NCBI RefSeq assembly: GCF_030056795.1
Contig: NZ_JASHKQ010000001.1
Coordinates: 1,550,001-1,614,000 of the forward strand
Direction of reading: 5' to 3'
DNA: 64,000 nt
Origin: Rhodococcus sp. IEGM 1381
GTDB lineage: Bacteria; Actinomycetota; Actinomycetes; Mycobacteriales; Mycobacteriaceae
This document shows positions 15,713 through 24,108 of this stretch, one piece after another. The position numbers and the translations under genes are program-made. A model generated the notes under the pieces. That model did no database searches and was not told where the DNA came from. It worked only from the letters and a program-made list of their open reading frames with translations. How positions within the stretch are numbered: the first letter of the stretch is position 1; every line of letters begins with the position of its first letter.

Positions 15713-17224
15713 ATGACAAAGTCCAGAGCCGAATCCCGGCCGACAACCACCGACGATCTCGAGAACTTCAAGATGTACATCGGCGGCAAGTTCGTCGATG
15801 CAGAAACGGGACGAACATTCACGACGGAAAATCCGTATCTCGGCGAGCCATGGGCCAGGGTGCCGGACTGCGCCGCTGCCGATGTCGACGCGGCGGTGGC
15901 GAGTGCACGCAAGGCATTCGCCGGCGAGTGGGGCTCGACGACGGGTTTCGAGCGGGCCCGCCTCCTACGCAGACTGGGAGATCTGATCGGCGAAAATGCC
16001 GAGCGACTCGCACGCCTCGAGGTTCGAGACAACGGCAAGTTGTATCGCGAAATGATCGGTCAGGCGCAGTACCTACCGCAGTGGTACTACTACTACGCAG
16101 GCTTGGCAGACAAAGTGGAAGGGCGAGCGATTCCCTCTGACCGCCCCAACTTTCTCGTCTACACCCGCCGCGAACCCGTCGGGGTGGTAGCGGCGATCAC
16201 TCCGTGGAACTCTCCGCTGTTGCTGTTGACGTTCAAGCTCGCCGTTGGATTGGCGGCAGGATGCACATTCGTCATCAAACCGTCCGAACACTCGCCGGCG
16301 TCGACGCTGGCTCTGGCGGAAATTATCGACCAGGTGGGCTTCCCCGCCGGGACCGTCAATATCGTCACCGGACTCGATCGATCCGTCGGTGAGCACTTGG
16401 CCTCGCACAGAGGCGTCGACAAGGTTGCCTTCACCGGATCGACCGAGACGGGCCGGGCAGTTGCCCGCGCTGCCGTGGGAAACTTGAACAAGGTCACCCT
16501 CGAGCTCGGTGGCAAGTCGCCTCAAATCGTCTTCCCCGACGCCGATTTGGCCGCCGCAGCAAACGGATTGGTCGCAGGTGTCTTCGCGGCGACAGGGCAG
16601 ACGTGTATGGCCGGCTCGAGGCTCATCGTCCACCAGGATGTGCACGACGAGTTGATCGGCCTCGTTGCCGAACGCGCGGCAGCCATCAAACTGGGTGATC
16701 CCAATGACGAGGCCACCGAGATGGGTCCCGTTGCGAACCGTCCGCAGTACGAGAAGGTTTTATCCTACTTGCAGAAAGCCAAGGACGAGGGTGCCACGGT
16801 TGCCAGCGGCGGTGTGGCAAGTGCCGAGCTCGGCGGCCTCTTCATCGAACCGACCGTGTTCACCGGTGTCACCGCCGAATCCACGATCGTGCGGGAAGAG
16901 GTCTTCGGGCCGGTACTCGCGGCGTATACGTTCTCCACGGAGGAAGAGGCGTTGGCATTGGCGAACGACAGTCAGTTCGGACTTGCCGGCGCAATTTGGA
17001 CCAAGGACGTCCATCGGGCGCACCGGGTTGCGGCCAAGCTTCGCGCTGGAAGCATTTGGATCAATGCCTACCGGGTGGTGGCGCCGAACGTTCCCTTCGG
17101 CGGCTTCGGCGACAGTGGTCTCGGACGCGAGAACGGCATCGATGCAGTGAACGAGTACACCGAAAGCAAGTCGATCTGGGTCGAGCTGTCCGGTCAGACG
17201 AGGGATCCGTTCAAGTTGGGATGA
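15713..17224 (+). CDS. NAD(P)-dependent aldehyde dehydrogenase
   Basis: 503 residues, the normal ALDH length, from ATG 15713 with AGGAAG 7 bp upstream; the open frame continues farther 5' but without a ribosome site. VELGGKSPQ-type LELGGKSPQIV provides the general base Glu264, and GQTCMAGSRL the nucleophile Cys298. The oxyanion Asn lies in ITPWNSPLLLL. REEVFGPVLAAY is the conserved C-terminal box. It oxidises an aldehyde to the acid in the cytoplasm. It is followed 142 bp later by NTF2-like gene B and the alcohol dehydrogenase, suggesting an alcohol-aldehyde-acid sequence. It is divergent from the flavin-reductase operon, and so could share the AraC site. Confidence 0.9.
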   Translation: MTKSRAESRPTTTDDLENFKMYIGGKFVDAETGRTFTTENPYLGEPWARVPDCAAADVDAAVASARKAFAGEWGSTTGFERARLLRRLGDLIGENAERLARLEVRDNGKLYREMIGQAQYLPQWYYYYAGLADKVEGRAIPSDRPNFLVYTRREPVGVVAAITPWNSPLLLLTFKLAVGLAAGCTFVIKPSEHSPASTLALAEIIDQVGFPAGTVNIVTGLDRSVGEHLASHRGVDKVAFTGSTETGRAVARAAVGNLNKVTLELGGKSPQIVFPDADLAAAANGLVAGVFAATGQTCMAGSRLIVHQDVHDELIGLVAERAAAIKLGDPNDEATEMGPVANRPQYEKVLSYLQKAKDEGATVASGGVASAELGGLFIEPTVFTGVTAESTIVREEVFGPVLAAYTFSTEEEALALANDSQFGLAGAIWTKDVHRAHRVAAKLRAGSIWINAYRVVAPNVPFGGFGDSGLGRENGIDAVNEYTESKSIWVELSGQTRDPFKLG

Positions 17225-17278
17225 TCGTCGGCTTCCGTTGGTCTGCAGAGGCTTTCGGTGGTAACGCAACCGTAACTT

Positions 17279-17328
17279 CACTTTCACGACGAAAGTGCTT
17301 CCCAAAGTCCACTTCACGACTTAAAGTG
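17279..17328. promoter_or_regulatory. Two tandem 19-bp palindromes upstream of NTF2-like gene B
   Basis: CACTTTCACGACGAAAGTG at 17279-17297 (7-bp perfect arms) and CACTTCACGACTTAAAGTG at 17310-17328 are variants of one palindrome with centres 31 bp apart, about three helical turns. They abut the TGAAAC-N8-GTTTCA element at 17327. They look like stacked regulator sites in the leader of the NTF2-like/alcohol-dehydrogenase unit; the ligand protein is unknown. Confidence 0.55.
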
Positions 17329-17346
17329 AAACTTGAAAAAGTTTCA
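17327..17346. promoter_or_regulatory. TetR-type operator, same core as at 7831-7856
   Basis: TGAAAC-N8-GTTTCA with perfect 6-bp arms, 19 bp upstream of the NTF2-like gene B start. The half-sites and spacing equal the core of the element controlling NTF2-like gene A. Because TetR 1 (7966) and TetR 2 (19080) are paralogues, either could bind here. Confidence 0.62.
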
Positions 17347-17365
17347 TCAACTACGGAGGAATTCG

Positions 17366-17764
17366 ATGACCACTGCATCCACCAAAAATGTCAAGATCGT
17401 GCCGACCGCGGACTACGACGAGATCGTCTCTGTCGTGGCCCATTACGAGAACGGCCTCGAGGCCGGAAACTGGGACACCATCACGAAGGCGTTCGACGAT
17501 GACGCAATCATGTACGGATATACCGGAGACGATCTGACCTCCGGCACGTACAAAAATCTGGAAGCGTATGTCCAGCAGTTCGGTGCCGCGCCCAACGGGC
17601 ACACCCGCGTGGACATCCTCGGTATCACCCCGACCTCTGCCGTCGTCCGTATCGACATGGAAGGTGCCGCCGACGGCACCAGTTACACCGACTTCCACAC
17701 CCTGCTCAAGAAGGACGGTCGGTGGACGATCATCGCCAAGGTCTTTCATCAGTACGAGGGCTGA
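17366..17764 (+). CDS. NTF2-like/putative lumazine-binding family protein, copy B
   Basis: 132 residues from ATG 17366 with GGAGGA 6 bp upstream. The fold and motifs match copy A at 7400-7798: KIVPTADYDEIV, then GLEAGNWDTITKAFDDDAIM, GITPTSAVVRIDMEG and TDFHTLLKKDGRWTIIAKVFH. Both copies have exactly the same length and no gaps near the ends, so this is a duplicated gene. It lies between an aldehyde and an alcohol dehydrogenase, and is preceded by three overlapping palindromes. A catalytic role (isomerase/dehydratase-like) or ligand binding is possible; nothing in the sequence decides. Confidence 0.78.
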   Translation: MTTASTKNVKIVPTADYDEIVSVVAHYENGLEAGNWDTITKAFDDDAIMYGYTGDDLTSGTYKNLEAYVQQFGAAPNGHTRVDILGITPTSAVVRIDMEGAADGTSYTDFHTLLKKDGRWTIIAKVFHQYEG

Positions 17765-17888
17765 AGGATTCTCGTCCGTCTCGATGTCTTTCGATTTCAC
17801 GAAATAGGTGAGCTTCTGAATCAGGCTGGGACAGAGTGGAGTTCGGTCGCATAATGAAATATTTTTGATCCCTCTCGAAGGAGCAAGT

Positions 17889-18947
17889 ATGTCGATGAAA
17901 GCACTCGTGATGCCCCGGGTAGGCGAAGTCGCCGTCGCGGACAAACCGATTCCGGAGCCCGGCCCGGACGATGTCATCGTTCGCACGACAGCAGCATTGG
18001 TGTGTACGTCCGACGTGCACACCGTGAACGGTGGAATGCAGGTACAGGACGGCGTCACACTCGGTCACGAGTCCGTCGGCGTCATCGCGGCCATCGGATC
18101 CAATATCGATGGATTTCACGAGGGGCAGCGCGTCGCAGCACCTGCGGTGACTCCCTGCTGGGAATGTCGCTACTGCCAAACCGGGTTCTCGTCGCAGTGT
18201 CAGGGTCTTCTCGGCGGCTACCGCTACACCGCACAGGTGGACGGGAACATGAGTGAGTACTTCGTCGTCCCCAAAGCCAGAGGGAATCTTGCACCGATTC
18301 CCGATGGCGTTTCCGACGAGATGGCCGTCTATGCCTGCGACATGCTCTCCACCGGATTCTCGGGAGCGGAGAAATCGTATCTGCGGCTGGGCGATACGGT
18401 GGCCATCTTCGCCATGGGCCCCGTCGGCCTGTCTGCGACCATCGGTGCCGCCTTGCTCGGTGCGAGTCGAATCTTCGCGGTGGAGACCAGGCCCGACCGC
18501 CAGAAACTGGCCCTGTCCTTCGGCGCGACCGACATCATCGACTTCGCCGCCGGCGATCCGGTGGACCAAATCCGTGCCGCGACCGACGGCGAAGGCGTTG
18601 ATGCCGCGATCGAGGCTTTCGGCTACCCGCAAACGTGGGAAGCCTGCATCAGAGTGACGAAACCCGGCGGCCGAGTCTCGAACGTGGGCTACCACGGCGA
18701 CAGTGACGAGCCGCTACACATCCCACTCGACGCATACGGACTGGGGATGGCCGACAAGTCCATCTACGGCGGGTTGTGCCCCGGCGGGAACGATCGGATG
18801 CAGCGAATCTTCGCGCTCATGGCCGCGGGTCGATTCGATCCGACGTCGATGACAACACACCGCTTCGGCTTCGACCAGGTCGAGCGCGCCTTCCGCATGA
18901 TGCAGACCAAAGAAGACGGAATCATCAAGCCGCTCATCACCTTCTGA
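17889..18947 (+). CDS. Zinc-dependent alcohol dehydrogenase (MDR, secondary-alcohol type)
   Basis: 352 residues from ATG 17889 with AAGGAG upstream. Catalytic zinc ligands: Cys in LVCTSDVHT, His-Glu in LGHESVG, and Asp in CDMLSTGFSGAE, the last typical of the Thermoanaerobacter/Clostridium secondary-alcohol group. Unlike those enzymes it also keeps a full structural zinc lobe, CWECRYCQTGFSSQC (C-x2-C-x2-C-x7-C). A Rossmann motif GPVGLSA follows. It interconverts alcohols and ketones or aldehydes with NAD(P)H. It is downstream of NTF2-like gene B by 124 bp and probably feeds the aldehyde dehydrogenase at 15713. The substrate is not determined. Confidence 0.88.
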   Translation: MSMKALVMPRVGEVAVADKPIPEPGPDDVIVRTTAALVCTSDVHTVNGGMQVQDGVTLGHESVGVIAAIGSNIDGFHEGQRVAAPAVTPCWECRYCQTGFSSQCQGLLGGYRYTAQVDGNMSEYFVVPKARGNLAPIPDGVSDEMAVYACDMLSTGFSGAEKSYLRLGDTVAIFAMGPVGLSATIGAALLGASRIFAVETRPDRQKLALSFGATDIIDFAAGDPVDQIRAATDGEGVDAAIEAFGYPQTWEACIRVTKPGGRVSNVGYHGDSDEPLHIPLDAYGLGMADKSIYGGLCPGGNDRMQRIFALMAAGRFDPTSMTTHRFGFDQVERAFRMMQTKEDGIIKPLITF

Positions 18948-18964
18948 ATGCAGCGACTACCGTT

Positions 18965-19007
18965 ACCGATGGCCGGACGACTTGATTCGGGTCGACCGGC
19001 CATCGGT
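18965..19007. terminator. Hairpin terminator between alcohol dehydrogenase and TetR 2
   Basis: 12-bp perfect arms, ACCGATGGCCGG (18965-18976) and CCGGCCATCGGT (18996-19007), with a 19-nt loop. It lies between convergent genes and may serve both. Confidence 0.6.
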
Positions 19008-19079
19008 GTCTGTGGCCCCGTCGAACACAGTGGAAGATTCAGCCGAGTGGCGAGGATCCGGATGCGATTCGGACGATCT

Positions 19080-19751
19080 CTACGGCAGGTAGGTAGCGAG
19101 ATATTGGACTGTGGCCCGCTGGATCTCGGCGAGCACTTCCGCGTCCGCGTGGTCCATACTGTCTCGAAAGGCGAGATCGACACCTTTGTCGAGCATTCCG
19201 ACGAAGACACTCATCACGGTGTGGAGTGAGACCTCGGGCGCGTGTGCGCGAGTGTGCGTTACCGTACCGGCGAGCCAGGCTGCCAATGCATCATCGTGCA
19301 TACGGTTGACCTGAAGCATGCGTCCCGAGAACTCGCCCGAGAACCAGATTGCTCGAAACGAGGCGTCGGAACCGAAATAGTCCAAACAGGCCTTGATGCC
19401 CGCCTCTGCGTTGGGCTTCCACTTTCGTCCCGCGAGGCTCATCCCTGCATCGGCCATCGCGTTGTCCAGGCCCCGGAGGCAACCGACCAGGATTTCTTCC
19501 AGCAAAGCTTCTCGGCTCTCGAAGTAGTGGTAAAGCCAACCGACCGAGATCCCTGCAGCAGCGGCCACATTGGTGGTGGTGACGGCGCCGGGTCCGCCCG
19601 CCTCGAGGAGATCCCGGGCCACATCGAGCACGCGGGCAAGTTTGTCCTGGCTTCGTCGTTGAAGAGCCACCTTGTGGACACCGAAAGAGACGGCGAGATC
19701 ATCCATGATGGTGCGCAGAGACGCCGTTCGGTCGACGCTGGACTCAGGCAC
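19080..19751 (-). CDS. TetR-family transcriptional regulator 2
   Basis: 223 residues from GTG 19751; an ATG at 19706 is a possible shorter start. The HTH reads VTTTNVAAAAGISVGWLYHY then FESREALLEEIL, and the effector domain has SGEFSGRMLQVNRMHDDALAAWL and VGMLDKGVDLAFRD. It is clearly paralogous to TetR 1 at 7966-8634, with the same length and motif order. It is convergent with the alcohol dehydrogenase. Its likely operator is the TGAAAC-N8-GTTTCA element before NTF2-like gene B, 1.7 kb away; cross-talk with the 7.8-kb module is plausible. Confidence 0.86.
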   Translation of the reverse strand: MPESSVDRTASLRTIMDDLAVSFGVHKVALQRRSQDKLARVLDVARDLLEAGGPGAVTTTNVAAAAGISVGWLYHYFESREALLEEILVGCLRGLDNAMADAGMSLAGRKWKPNAEAGIKACLDYFGSDASFRAIWFSGEFSGRMLQVNRMHDDALAAWLAGTVTHTRAHAPEVSLHTVMSVFVGMLDKGVDLAFRDSMDHADAEVLAEIQRATVQYLATYLP

Positions 19752-19766
19752 TGGTTCATCCTATGG

Positions 19767-19800
19767 AAACACCCCGGCACGTGAACGTGCCGGGGTGTTT
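19767..19800. terminator. Strong hairpin terminator ending the inositol ABC operon
   Basis: Perfect 16-bp arms, AAACACCCCGGCACGT (19767-19782) and its complement (19785-19800), nearly contiguous. It lies 20 bp after the stop of the leftward Gfo/Idh gene and 15 bp before the TetR 2 start, so it probably prevents read-through into TetR 2. Confidence 0.78.
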
Positions 19801-19819
19801 CGACGATTCGGTCCGACCT

Positions 19820-20983
19820 TCAGGAGCCAGGTTGGATCCAGCCACCGGAAGTGACCGATTCGGTCATGGCATCGAGTACGTGGGCGCTGCGTACTGCGTC
19901 TCGTAGCGTCGCACCGTGGGGCTTTCCTTCGGCGATGGACTTGAAGAAGCGCATTGCCTCGATGACCTTGAGGTCGTCGTACCCCATCGAGGACGCCGAA
20001 CCGGGTTGGAATGCGCCGTACTCTCCGTGCGAAGGTCCGACGTAGACGGTCGATGCGGGTTGATCCTGGTATCGGTCACCTGTGCTGAGGGATAGTTCGC
20101 CCAGTCGGCGGAAGTCCCAGGACACAGCACCTTTCGTGCCGTGGATCTCGAATCCGTACGCGTTCTGATCGCCGACGGCCACGCGGCTGGCCTCCAGAAC
20201 GACGCGCGCTCCGCTGTGCAGGCGGAGTTGGCTGCTGACGAAGTCCTCGTTCTCGACGGCCCCGCGTTCACCCCCGGCTGCGAGAGCGTGTCCGGTGGTG
20301 GAGCCGTTCGGCTTCGTTCGCTCGGGAACGAAGATCGCGGTGTCTGCCACCAGCGACTCGATGTCGCCCAGGAGGTAATAGACCAGATCGGCTCCGTGCG
20401 AGGCGAGATCGCCGAGTACGCCGTTACCGCCGCGGGCCCGCTCGAAGCGCCAGCTCAGCGCCCCGTCGGGATGTGCTGCGTAGTCGCTGAAGAATCGGAA
20501 CCGGGCATGGGTGATGGTTCCGAGCTCGCCGGATTCGATGAGGGCCTTGGCTTCCTCGACCGCCGGAGCGTTGCGATAATTGAAGCCGACGGCCGTCTGT
20601 ACCCCCGCCTTGTCGGCAGCGCGCGCAACTGCGCGTGCGTCGTCGGCGGAGAGACCGACCGGCTTCTCGATCCAGATGTGCTTTCCCGCTTCGACCATCG
20701 CGGTTCCGATGGTGCGATGCAGGAAGTTGGGCGCGGTGATCGAGACGGCCTCGATCGTCGGGTCGGATTGGATCTCGTGCCAATCGGTGGTCGCCGCCGC
20801 GAAGCCGAACTGATCGGCAGCGTCGTCCGCTCGGCCTTCGAGCTCGTCCGCGACCATCGCCAACTCCGGGCGCAGGCCCAGGTCTGGATAGTGTTGATTC
20901 AGACGAGAATACGCCTGGGTGTGCACCCGTCCCATCCATCCGAAACCAGCTACTCCGACACGAACAGACCGAGTCGATCGCAC
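19820..20983 (-). CDS. Gfo/Idh/MocA-family oxidoreductase
   Basis: 387 residues from GTG 20983, preceded by AAAAGGAG at the proper distance. The N-terminal Rossmann fold has VGVAGFGWMGRVH. The family signature lies in AGKHIWIEKPVGLSADDA with the catalytic-domain Lys-Pro. The C-terminal alpha/beta dimer domain includes GVLGDLASHGADLVYYLLGD, the equivalent of the usual GG-x-x-x-D-x-x-x-H active-site helix. Such enzymes oxidise inositols, sugars or their derivatives with NAD(P). It is the last gene of the inositol-type ABC-transporter operon, separated from the ATPase by an internal hairpin. It may act on the imported cyclitol or sugar. Confidence 0.85.
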   Translation of the reverse strand: MRSTRSVRVGVAGFGWMGRVHTQAYSRLNQHYPDLGLRPELAMVADELEGRADDAADQFGFAAATTDWHEIQSDPTIEAVSITAPNFLHRTIGTAMVEAGKHIWIEKPVGLSADDARAVARAADKAGVQTAVGFNYRNAPAVEEAKALIESGELGTITHARFRFFSDYAAHPDGALSWRFERARGGNGVLGDLASHGADLVYYLLGDIESLVADTAIFVPERTKPNGSTTGHALAAGGERGAVENEDFVSSQLRLHSGARVVLEASRVAVGDQNAYGFEIHGTKGAVSWDFRRLGELSLSTGDRYQDQPASTVYVGPSHGEYGAFQPGSASSMGYDDLKVIEAMRFFKSIAEGKPHGATLRDAVRSAHVLDAMTESVTSGGWIQPGS

Positions 20984-21008
20984 AACGAAACTCCTTTTCG
21001 AAAATGTG

Positions 21009-21034
21009 CGGGCCGGTCCGATCGGACCGGCCCG
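21009..21034. terminator. Intra-operon hairpin between ABC ATPase and Gfo/Idh genes
   Basis: A fully symmetric 26-bp palindrome, CGGGCCGGTCC-GATC-GGACCGGCCCG. It sits just after the ATPase stop and before the ribosome site of the Gfo/Idh gene, and may attenuate or stabilise the upstream message. Confidence 0.55.
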
Positions 21035-21061
21035 ATACAGCATGTGGGTAGCGGACCCGAA

Positions 21062-21880
21062 TTACCGCCGAAGTTCGTGGGTGAGGGTGTCGAGTTCGTC
21101 GCCGCCCGCCATTTCCTTCGTGAGGTCGTCGAGCGAGATGTCCTCGTAGCTGCAGTCGAGCTTCTGGCGTCCACGGTTGAGGAGGACGAAGTGATCGCCG
21201 ACCATGTACGCGTGGTGTGGATTGTGGGTGATGAAGACGACGCCGAAGCCCTGTTCCTTGGCTGCGGAGATGTAGCGCAGCACCATTCCCGACTGCTTGA
21301 CGCCCAGGGCTGCGGTCGGCTCGTCCAGGATCAACACTCGTGCGCCGAAGAAGATGGCGCGGGCGATGGCCACGCATTGGCGTTGGCCACCGGACAACGA
21401 TCCGATAGGGGCGTCGACGTCCGGAAGATCGATACCCATCTTGTGAAGTTCTTCGATGGTCGTTGCGCGCATCGCGTGAGTGTCGAGGGACTTGAGGATT
21501 TTTCCCTTACTCAGTTCCTGGCCCAGAAAGAAGTTGCGCCACACCGGCATCAGGGAGACGACCGCGAGATCCTGGTAGACCGTGGCAATGCCCTTGTTCA
21601 GTGCGTCTTTCGGGGAATCGAAGGTGATGGGCGTGCCGTCGACGAGCAGTTCGCCCTCCGACTGCTGATGCAAGCCGGCCATGATCTTGATGAGGGTGGA
21701 CTTGCCCGCGCCGTTGTCGCCGAGGACACCGGTGACCTCGCCGGCTCCGACTCGTAAGTTGATGCCCTGCAACGCAATGATGTTGCCGTAGCTCTTACCG
21801 ACGTCTTTGAGTTCGATCAGGGGAGTCTTACCCCCGCCGTGGGGTGCGGGGTCGATCGGGGTTTCAGCATGTACGGTCAT
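21062..21880 (-). CDS. Sugar/inositol ABC transporter ATP-binding protein
   Basis: 272 residues with a single nucleotide-binding domain, unlike the two-domain RbsA/XylG ATPases of about 500 residues, so it must dimerise. Walker A is GDNGAGKST, the Q-loop YQDLAVV, the signature LSGGQRQ, Walker B VLILDEP and the switch ITHNPHHAY. A VGVL/VTGVLGDN context and VWRNFFLGQEL are typical of carbohydrate importers of the CUT2 group. It pairs with the permease upstream (3-bp gap) and the binding lipoprotein. Clustering with iol genes and a shared operator points to myo-inositol or a related cyclitol as substrate. Confidence 0.88.
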   Translation of the reverse strand: MTVHAETPIDPAPHGGGKTPLIELKDVGKSYGNIIALQGINLRVGAGEVTGVLGDNGAGKSTLIKIMAGLHQQSEGELLVDGTPITFDSPKDALNKGIATVYQDLAVVSLMPVWRNFFLGQELSKGKILKSLDTHAMRATTIEELHKMGIDLPDVDAPIGSLSGGQRQCVAIARAIFFGARVLILDEPTAALGVKQSGMVLRYISAAKEQGFGVVFITHNPHHAYMVGDHFVLLNRGRQKLDCSYEDISLDDLTKEMAGGDELDTLTHELRR

Positions 21881-21883
21881 GGG

Positions 21884-22942
21884 TCACCTTTTCGCTGCAT
21901 AGGTGCGGAAGGAGTTGTTGGCGATAACGGCGAACAGCAGCATCGCGCCGAGGAAGAACTTGAACCAGTCCGGATTCCAGCCGGCGTAGACGATGCCTTG
22001 ATTGGCCATTCCGAAGATGAACGCGCCGATGAACGCGCCGATCGCCGTGCCGAATCCACCGGTGAGCAAGCACCCGCCGATGACGGCGGCAATGATGTAG
22101 AGGAACTCGTTGCCGACACCCTGGCCGGACTGAACGGTGTTGAACGCGAACAGGAGGTGCATCCCGACGAACCACGCGCAGAAACCGACGAACATGAACA
22201 AGCCGATCTTGACTTTCGTGACCGGGACGCCAATAGCGCGCGCGGAGTCCTGGTTACCGCCCACCGCGAAGATCCAGTTGCCGATACGGGTCTTCACGAG
22301 AACCCATGTCGCGATCAAGGTGAACAGGATCCACCACACGACCGTGACGCGAATCGACACCCCACCGATCACGAACGCGGACGCGAACACCCTCTTCGCG
22401 GAATCGAACCCGTCCATGTCGGAGATCGATTGGGTGGCAACCTGACCGGTGACGAGCTTGGTGACTGCAAGGTTGATGCCGGTGAGCATCAGGAACGAGG
22501 CAAGGGTGATCAGGAACGACGGGATTTTCGTCTTCATCACCAAGTAGCCGTTGAGGAAGCCCACCACCAGGGCGAGCACCAGAGCGAGCGCAGATCCCAG
22601 CCAGACGTTGAGGTGCAGGTTGTACGCGATCATCGAGGCCATGATCGATGAAAACGTCACTGCTACACCGGTGGAGAGGTCGAATTCGCCGCCGATCATC
22701 AGCAGCGAGACGCCGATCGCCATGATGCCGATCGTGGAGGACGCGTAGAGCACCGTGGCGAGAGCCTCGGGCGAACGGAAGGGCGGTGCGACGATGCAGA
22801 AGAAGACGAAGATGATGATCGCGCCGAACAGGGCGCCGATCTCTGGACGAATCAGCAACCGCTGCAACGGTTTCTGCTTCTTCACTCGCTCGTCTGCAAC
22901 CACGGTGTGTTTGGACAGATCCAGATCGGCCTGTGTGGACAT
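21884..22942 (-). CDS. Sugar/inositol ABC transporter permease (CUT2, RbsC-like)
   Basis: 352 residues from ATG 22942, with GGAAGGA upstream; a longer 5' frame is not needed. It has about nine to ten hydrophobic segments and the BPD_transp_2 pattern: GIMAIGVSLLMIGGEFDLSTG, then GLVVGFLNG-like LVVGFLNGYLVMKTKIPSFLI, and IAAVIGGCLLTGGFGTAIGAFIG. This is the membrane channel of a ribose/inositol-type importer. It is translated between the binding protein and the ATPase. A hairpin directly upstream of it probably lowers its expression relative to the binding protein. Confidence 0.88.
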   Translation of the reverse strand: MSTQADLDLSKHTVVADERVKKQKPLQRLLIRPEIGALFGAIIIFVFFCIVAPPFRSPEALATVLYASSTIGIMAIGVSLLMIGGEFDLSTGVAVTFSSIMASMIAYNLHLNVWLGSALALVLALVVGFLNGYLVMKTKIPSFLITLASFLMLTGINLAVTKLVTGQVATQSISDMDGFDSAKRVFASAFVIGGVSIRVTVVWWILFTLIATWVLVKTRIGNWIFAVGGNQDSARAIGVPVTKVKIGLFMFVGFCAWFVGMHLLFAFNTVQSGQGVGNEFLYIIAAVIGGCLLTGGFGTAIGAFIGAFIFGMANQGIVYAGWNPDWFKFFLGAMLLFAVIANNSFRTYAAKR

Positions 22943-22968
22943 GAAATGTTCCTTCCGTGCTGGTACGA

Positions 22969-23003
22969 CGCTCACCGGCAGCGTAATCGCGTGCCGGTGA
23001 GCG
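22969..23003. terminator. Intra-operon hairpin after the binding-protein gene
   Basis: 12-bp perfect arms, CGCTCACCGGCA (22969-22980) and TGCCGGTGAGCG (22992-23003), loop 11 nt, immediately downstream of the substrate-binding-protein stop. Such elements commonly raise binding-protein mRNA over permease mRNA in importer operons. Confidence 0.6.
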
Positions 23004-23009
23004 TCGGGT

Positions 23010-24044
23010 TCAGCGAGTTCCGTTCGTGGCGTACTCGGCGATGGCGTCGATGTTGGTCTCGTCGATGAACGCGGGGCCGGTCAGGACCGGGGTGCCGCCA
23101 CCGATGGTGTTGCCGTTGTTGATATAGAGCCACAGCGCATCGACAGCCAGGTATCCCTGGAGGTACGGCTGCTGGTCGATCGCCCAGGCAACGTCCCCGG
23201 ACTTGATCGCATCGACGAGTGCGGCGTTGGTGTCGAAGGTGACGACCGTGGCGTTGCTGCCGGCGTTGGCTTTCGACTGCACAGCGGTCAACGCGATCGG
23301 CGCGCCGAGAGCGACGATGTGATCGATTGTGGGGTCCTGCTGCAGCTTGGCGGTGATCGTCGCCTCGACCGAGGGCATGTCCTTGCTGTTGACGTTCAGG
23401 ATCTCGGTGCCGCCACCGGTGAAGCCCTGCTTCACACCGGCGCAGCGAGACTCCAGCGCAACCTGACCCTGCTCTTGGATGATGCACAGCGTCTTCTTGG
23501 CGCCGTCCGCTGTCAGGCGGGCACCGGCAGCCTGTCCGGCGATGGTCTCGTCCTGACCGAAGTACTGCTGAACTCCCATGTCCTTCCAGGAGTCGAAGCC
23601 GGAGTTGAACGCGGTCACCGGGATGCCGGCTGCGGTCGCGGCATCGACGGCGGGACCCATCGCGTCGGGCTTGGCCAGGGTGACCGCGATTCCGTCGACC
23701 TTCGAGTCGATTGCGGTCTGGATGAGATTGGCCTGGTTGGGAGCCTCGGGGTCCGAGGAGTAGCGAAGTTCGATGTTGTCCTTCGCCGCTGCCGCTTCGG
23801 CACCCTTGCGGATCAAGTCCCAGAACGTATCTCCCGGGACCTCGTGGGTGATCATTGCGATCGTCGCCTTCGGGGTGTCCGCAGTTCCCGCGCCGCTGCC
23901 GGTGTCGGACGTGTCCGCGGCACCACCCGAACTCGAGCACGCAACCACCGAGGCGGCCAGCGCTACTCCCATGGTGATCGCCAGCGCAGAGCGCCCCGCA
24001 TTCTTGCGGGACCGACTCGAGATCGGGACCTGTCGAAACGTCAT
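23010..24044 (-). CDS. Sugar/inositol ABC transporter substrate-binding lipoprotein
   Basis: 344 residues from ATG 24044, with GGAAGGAA 8 bp upstream. A lipoprotein signal ends at the lipobox ASVVAC (Cys36), followed by a Ser/Gly/Thr linker. The mature part is a Peripla_BP_4 fold: ATIAMITHEVPGDTFWDLIR, DGIAVTLAKPDAMGPAVDAA, GIPVTAFNSG and the late PYLQGYLAVDALWLY hinge. It is anchored outside the membrane and delivers the ligand to the permease/ATPase encoded downstream. Its promoter overlaps the operator shared with iolC and the other iol units, so inositol or a derivative is the likely ligand. Confidence 0.9.
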   Translation of the reverse strand: MTFRQVPISSRSRKNAGRSALAITMGVALAASVVACSSSGGAADTSDTGSGAGTADTPKATIAMITHEVPGDTFWDLIRKGAEAAAAKDNIELRYSSDPEAPNQANLIQTAIDSKVDGIAVTLAKPDAMGPAVDAATAAGIPVTAFNSGFDSWKDMGVQQYFGQDETIAGQAAGARLTADGAKKTLCIIQEQGQVALESRCAGVKQGFTGGGTEILNVNSKDMPSVEATITAKLQQDPTIDHIVALGAPIALTAVQSKANAGSNATVVTFDTNAALVDAIKSGDVAWAIDQQPYLQGYLAVDALWLYINNGNTIGGGTPVLTGPAFIDETNIDAIAEYATNGTR

Positions 24045-24108
24045 TGAAATTCCTTCCGGATGACCACGCGACCCGCCGATGACGGATCTGACTGCCGTGC
24101 CTAGAGAG

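Noticed and set aside
20141..21757. A 538-codon open frame on the plus strand opposite the Gfo/Idh and ABC ATPase genes
   Set aside because: Both opposite-strand proteins have clear motifs; the plus-strand frame has no recognisable domain and is a product of high GC codon bias.
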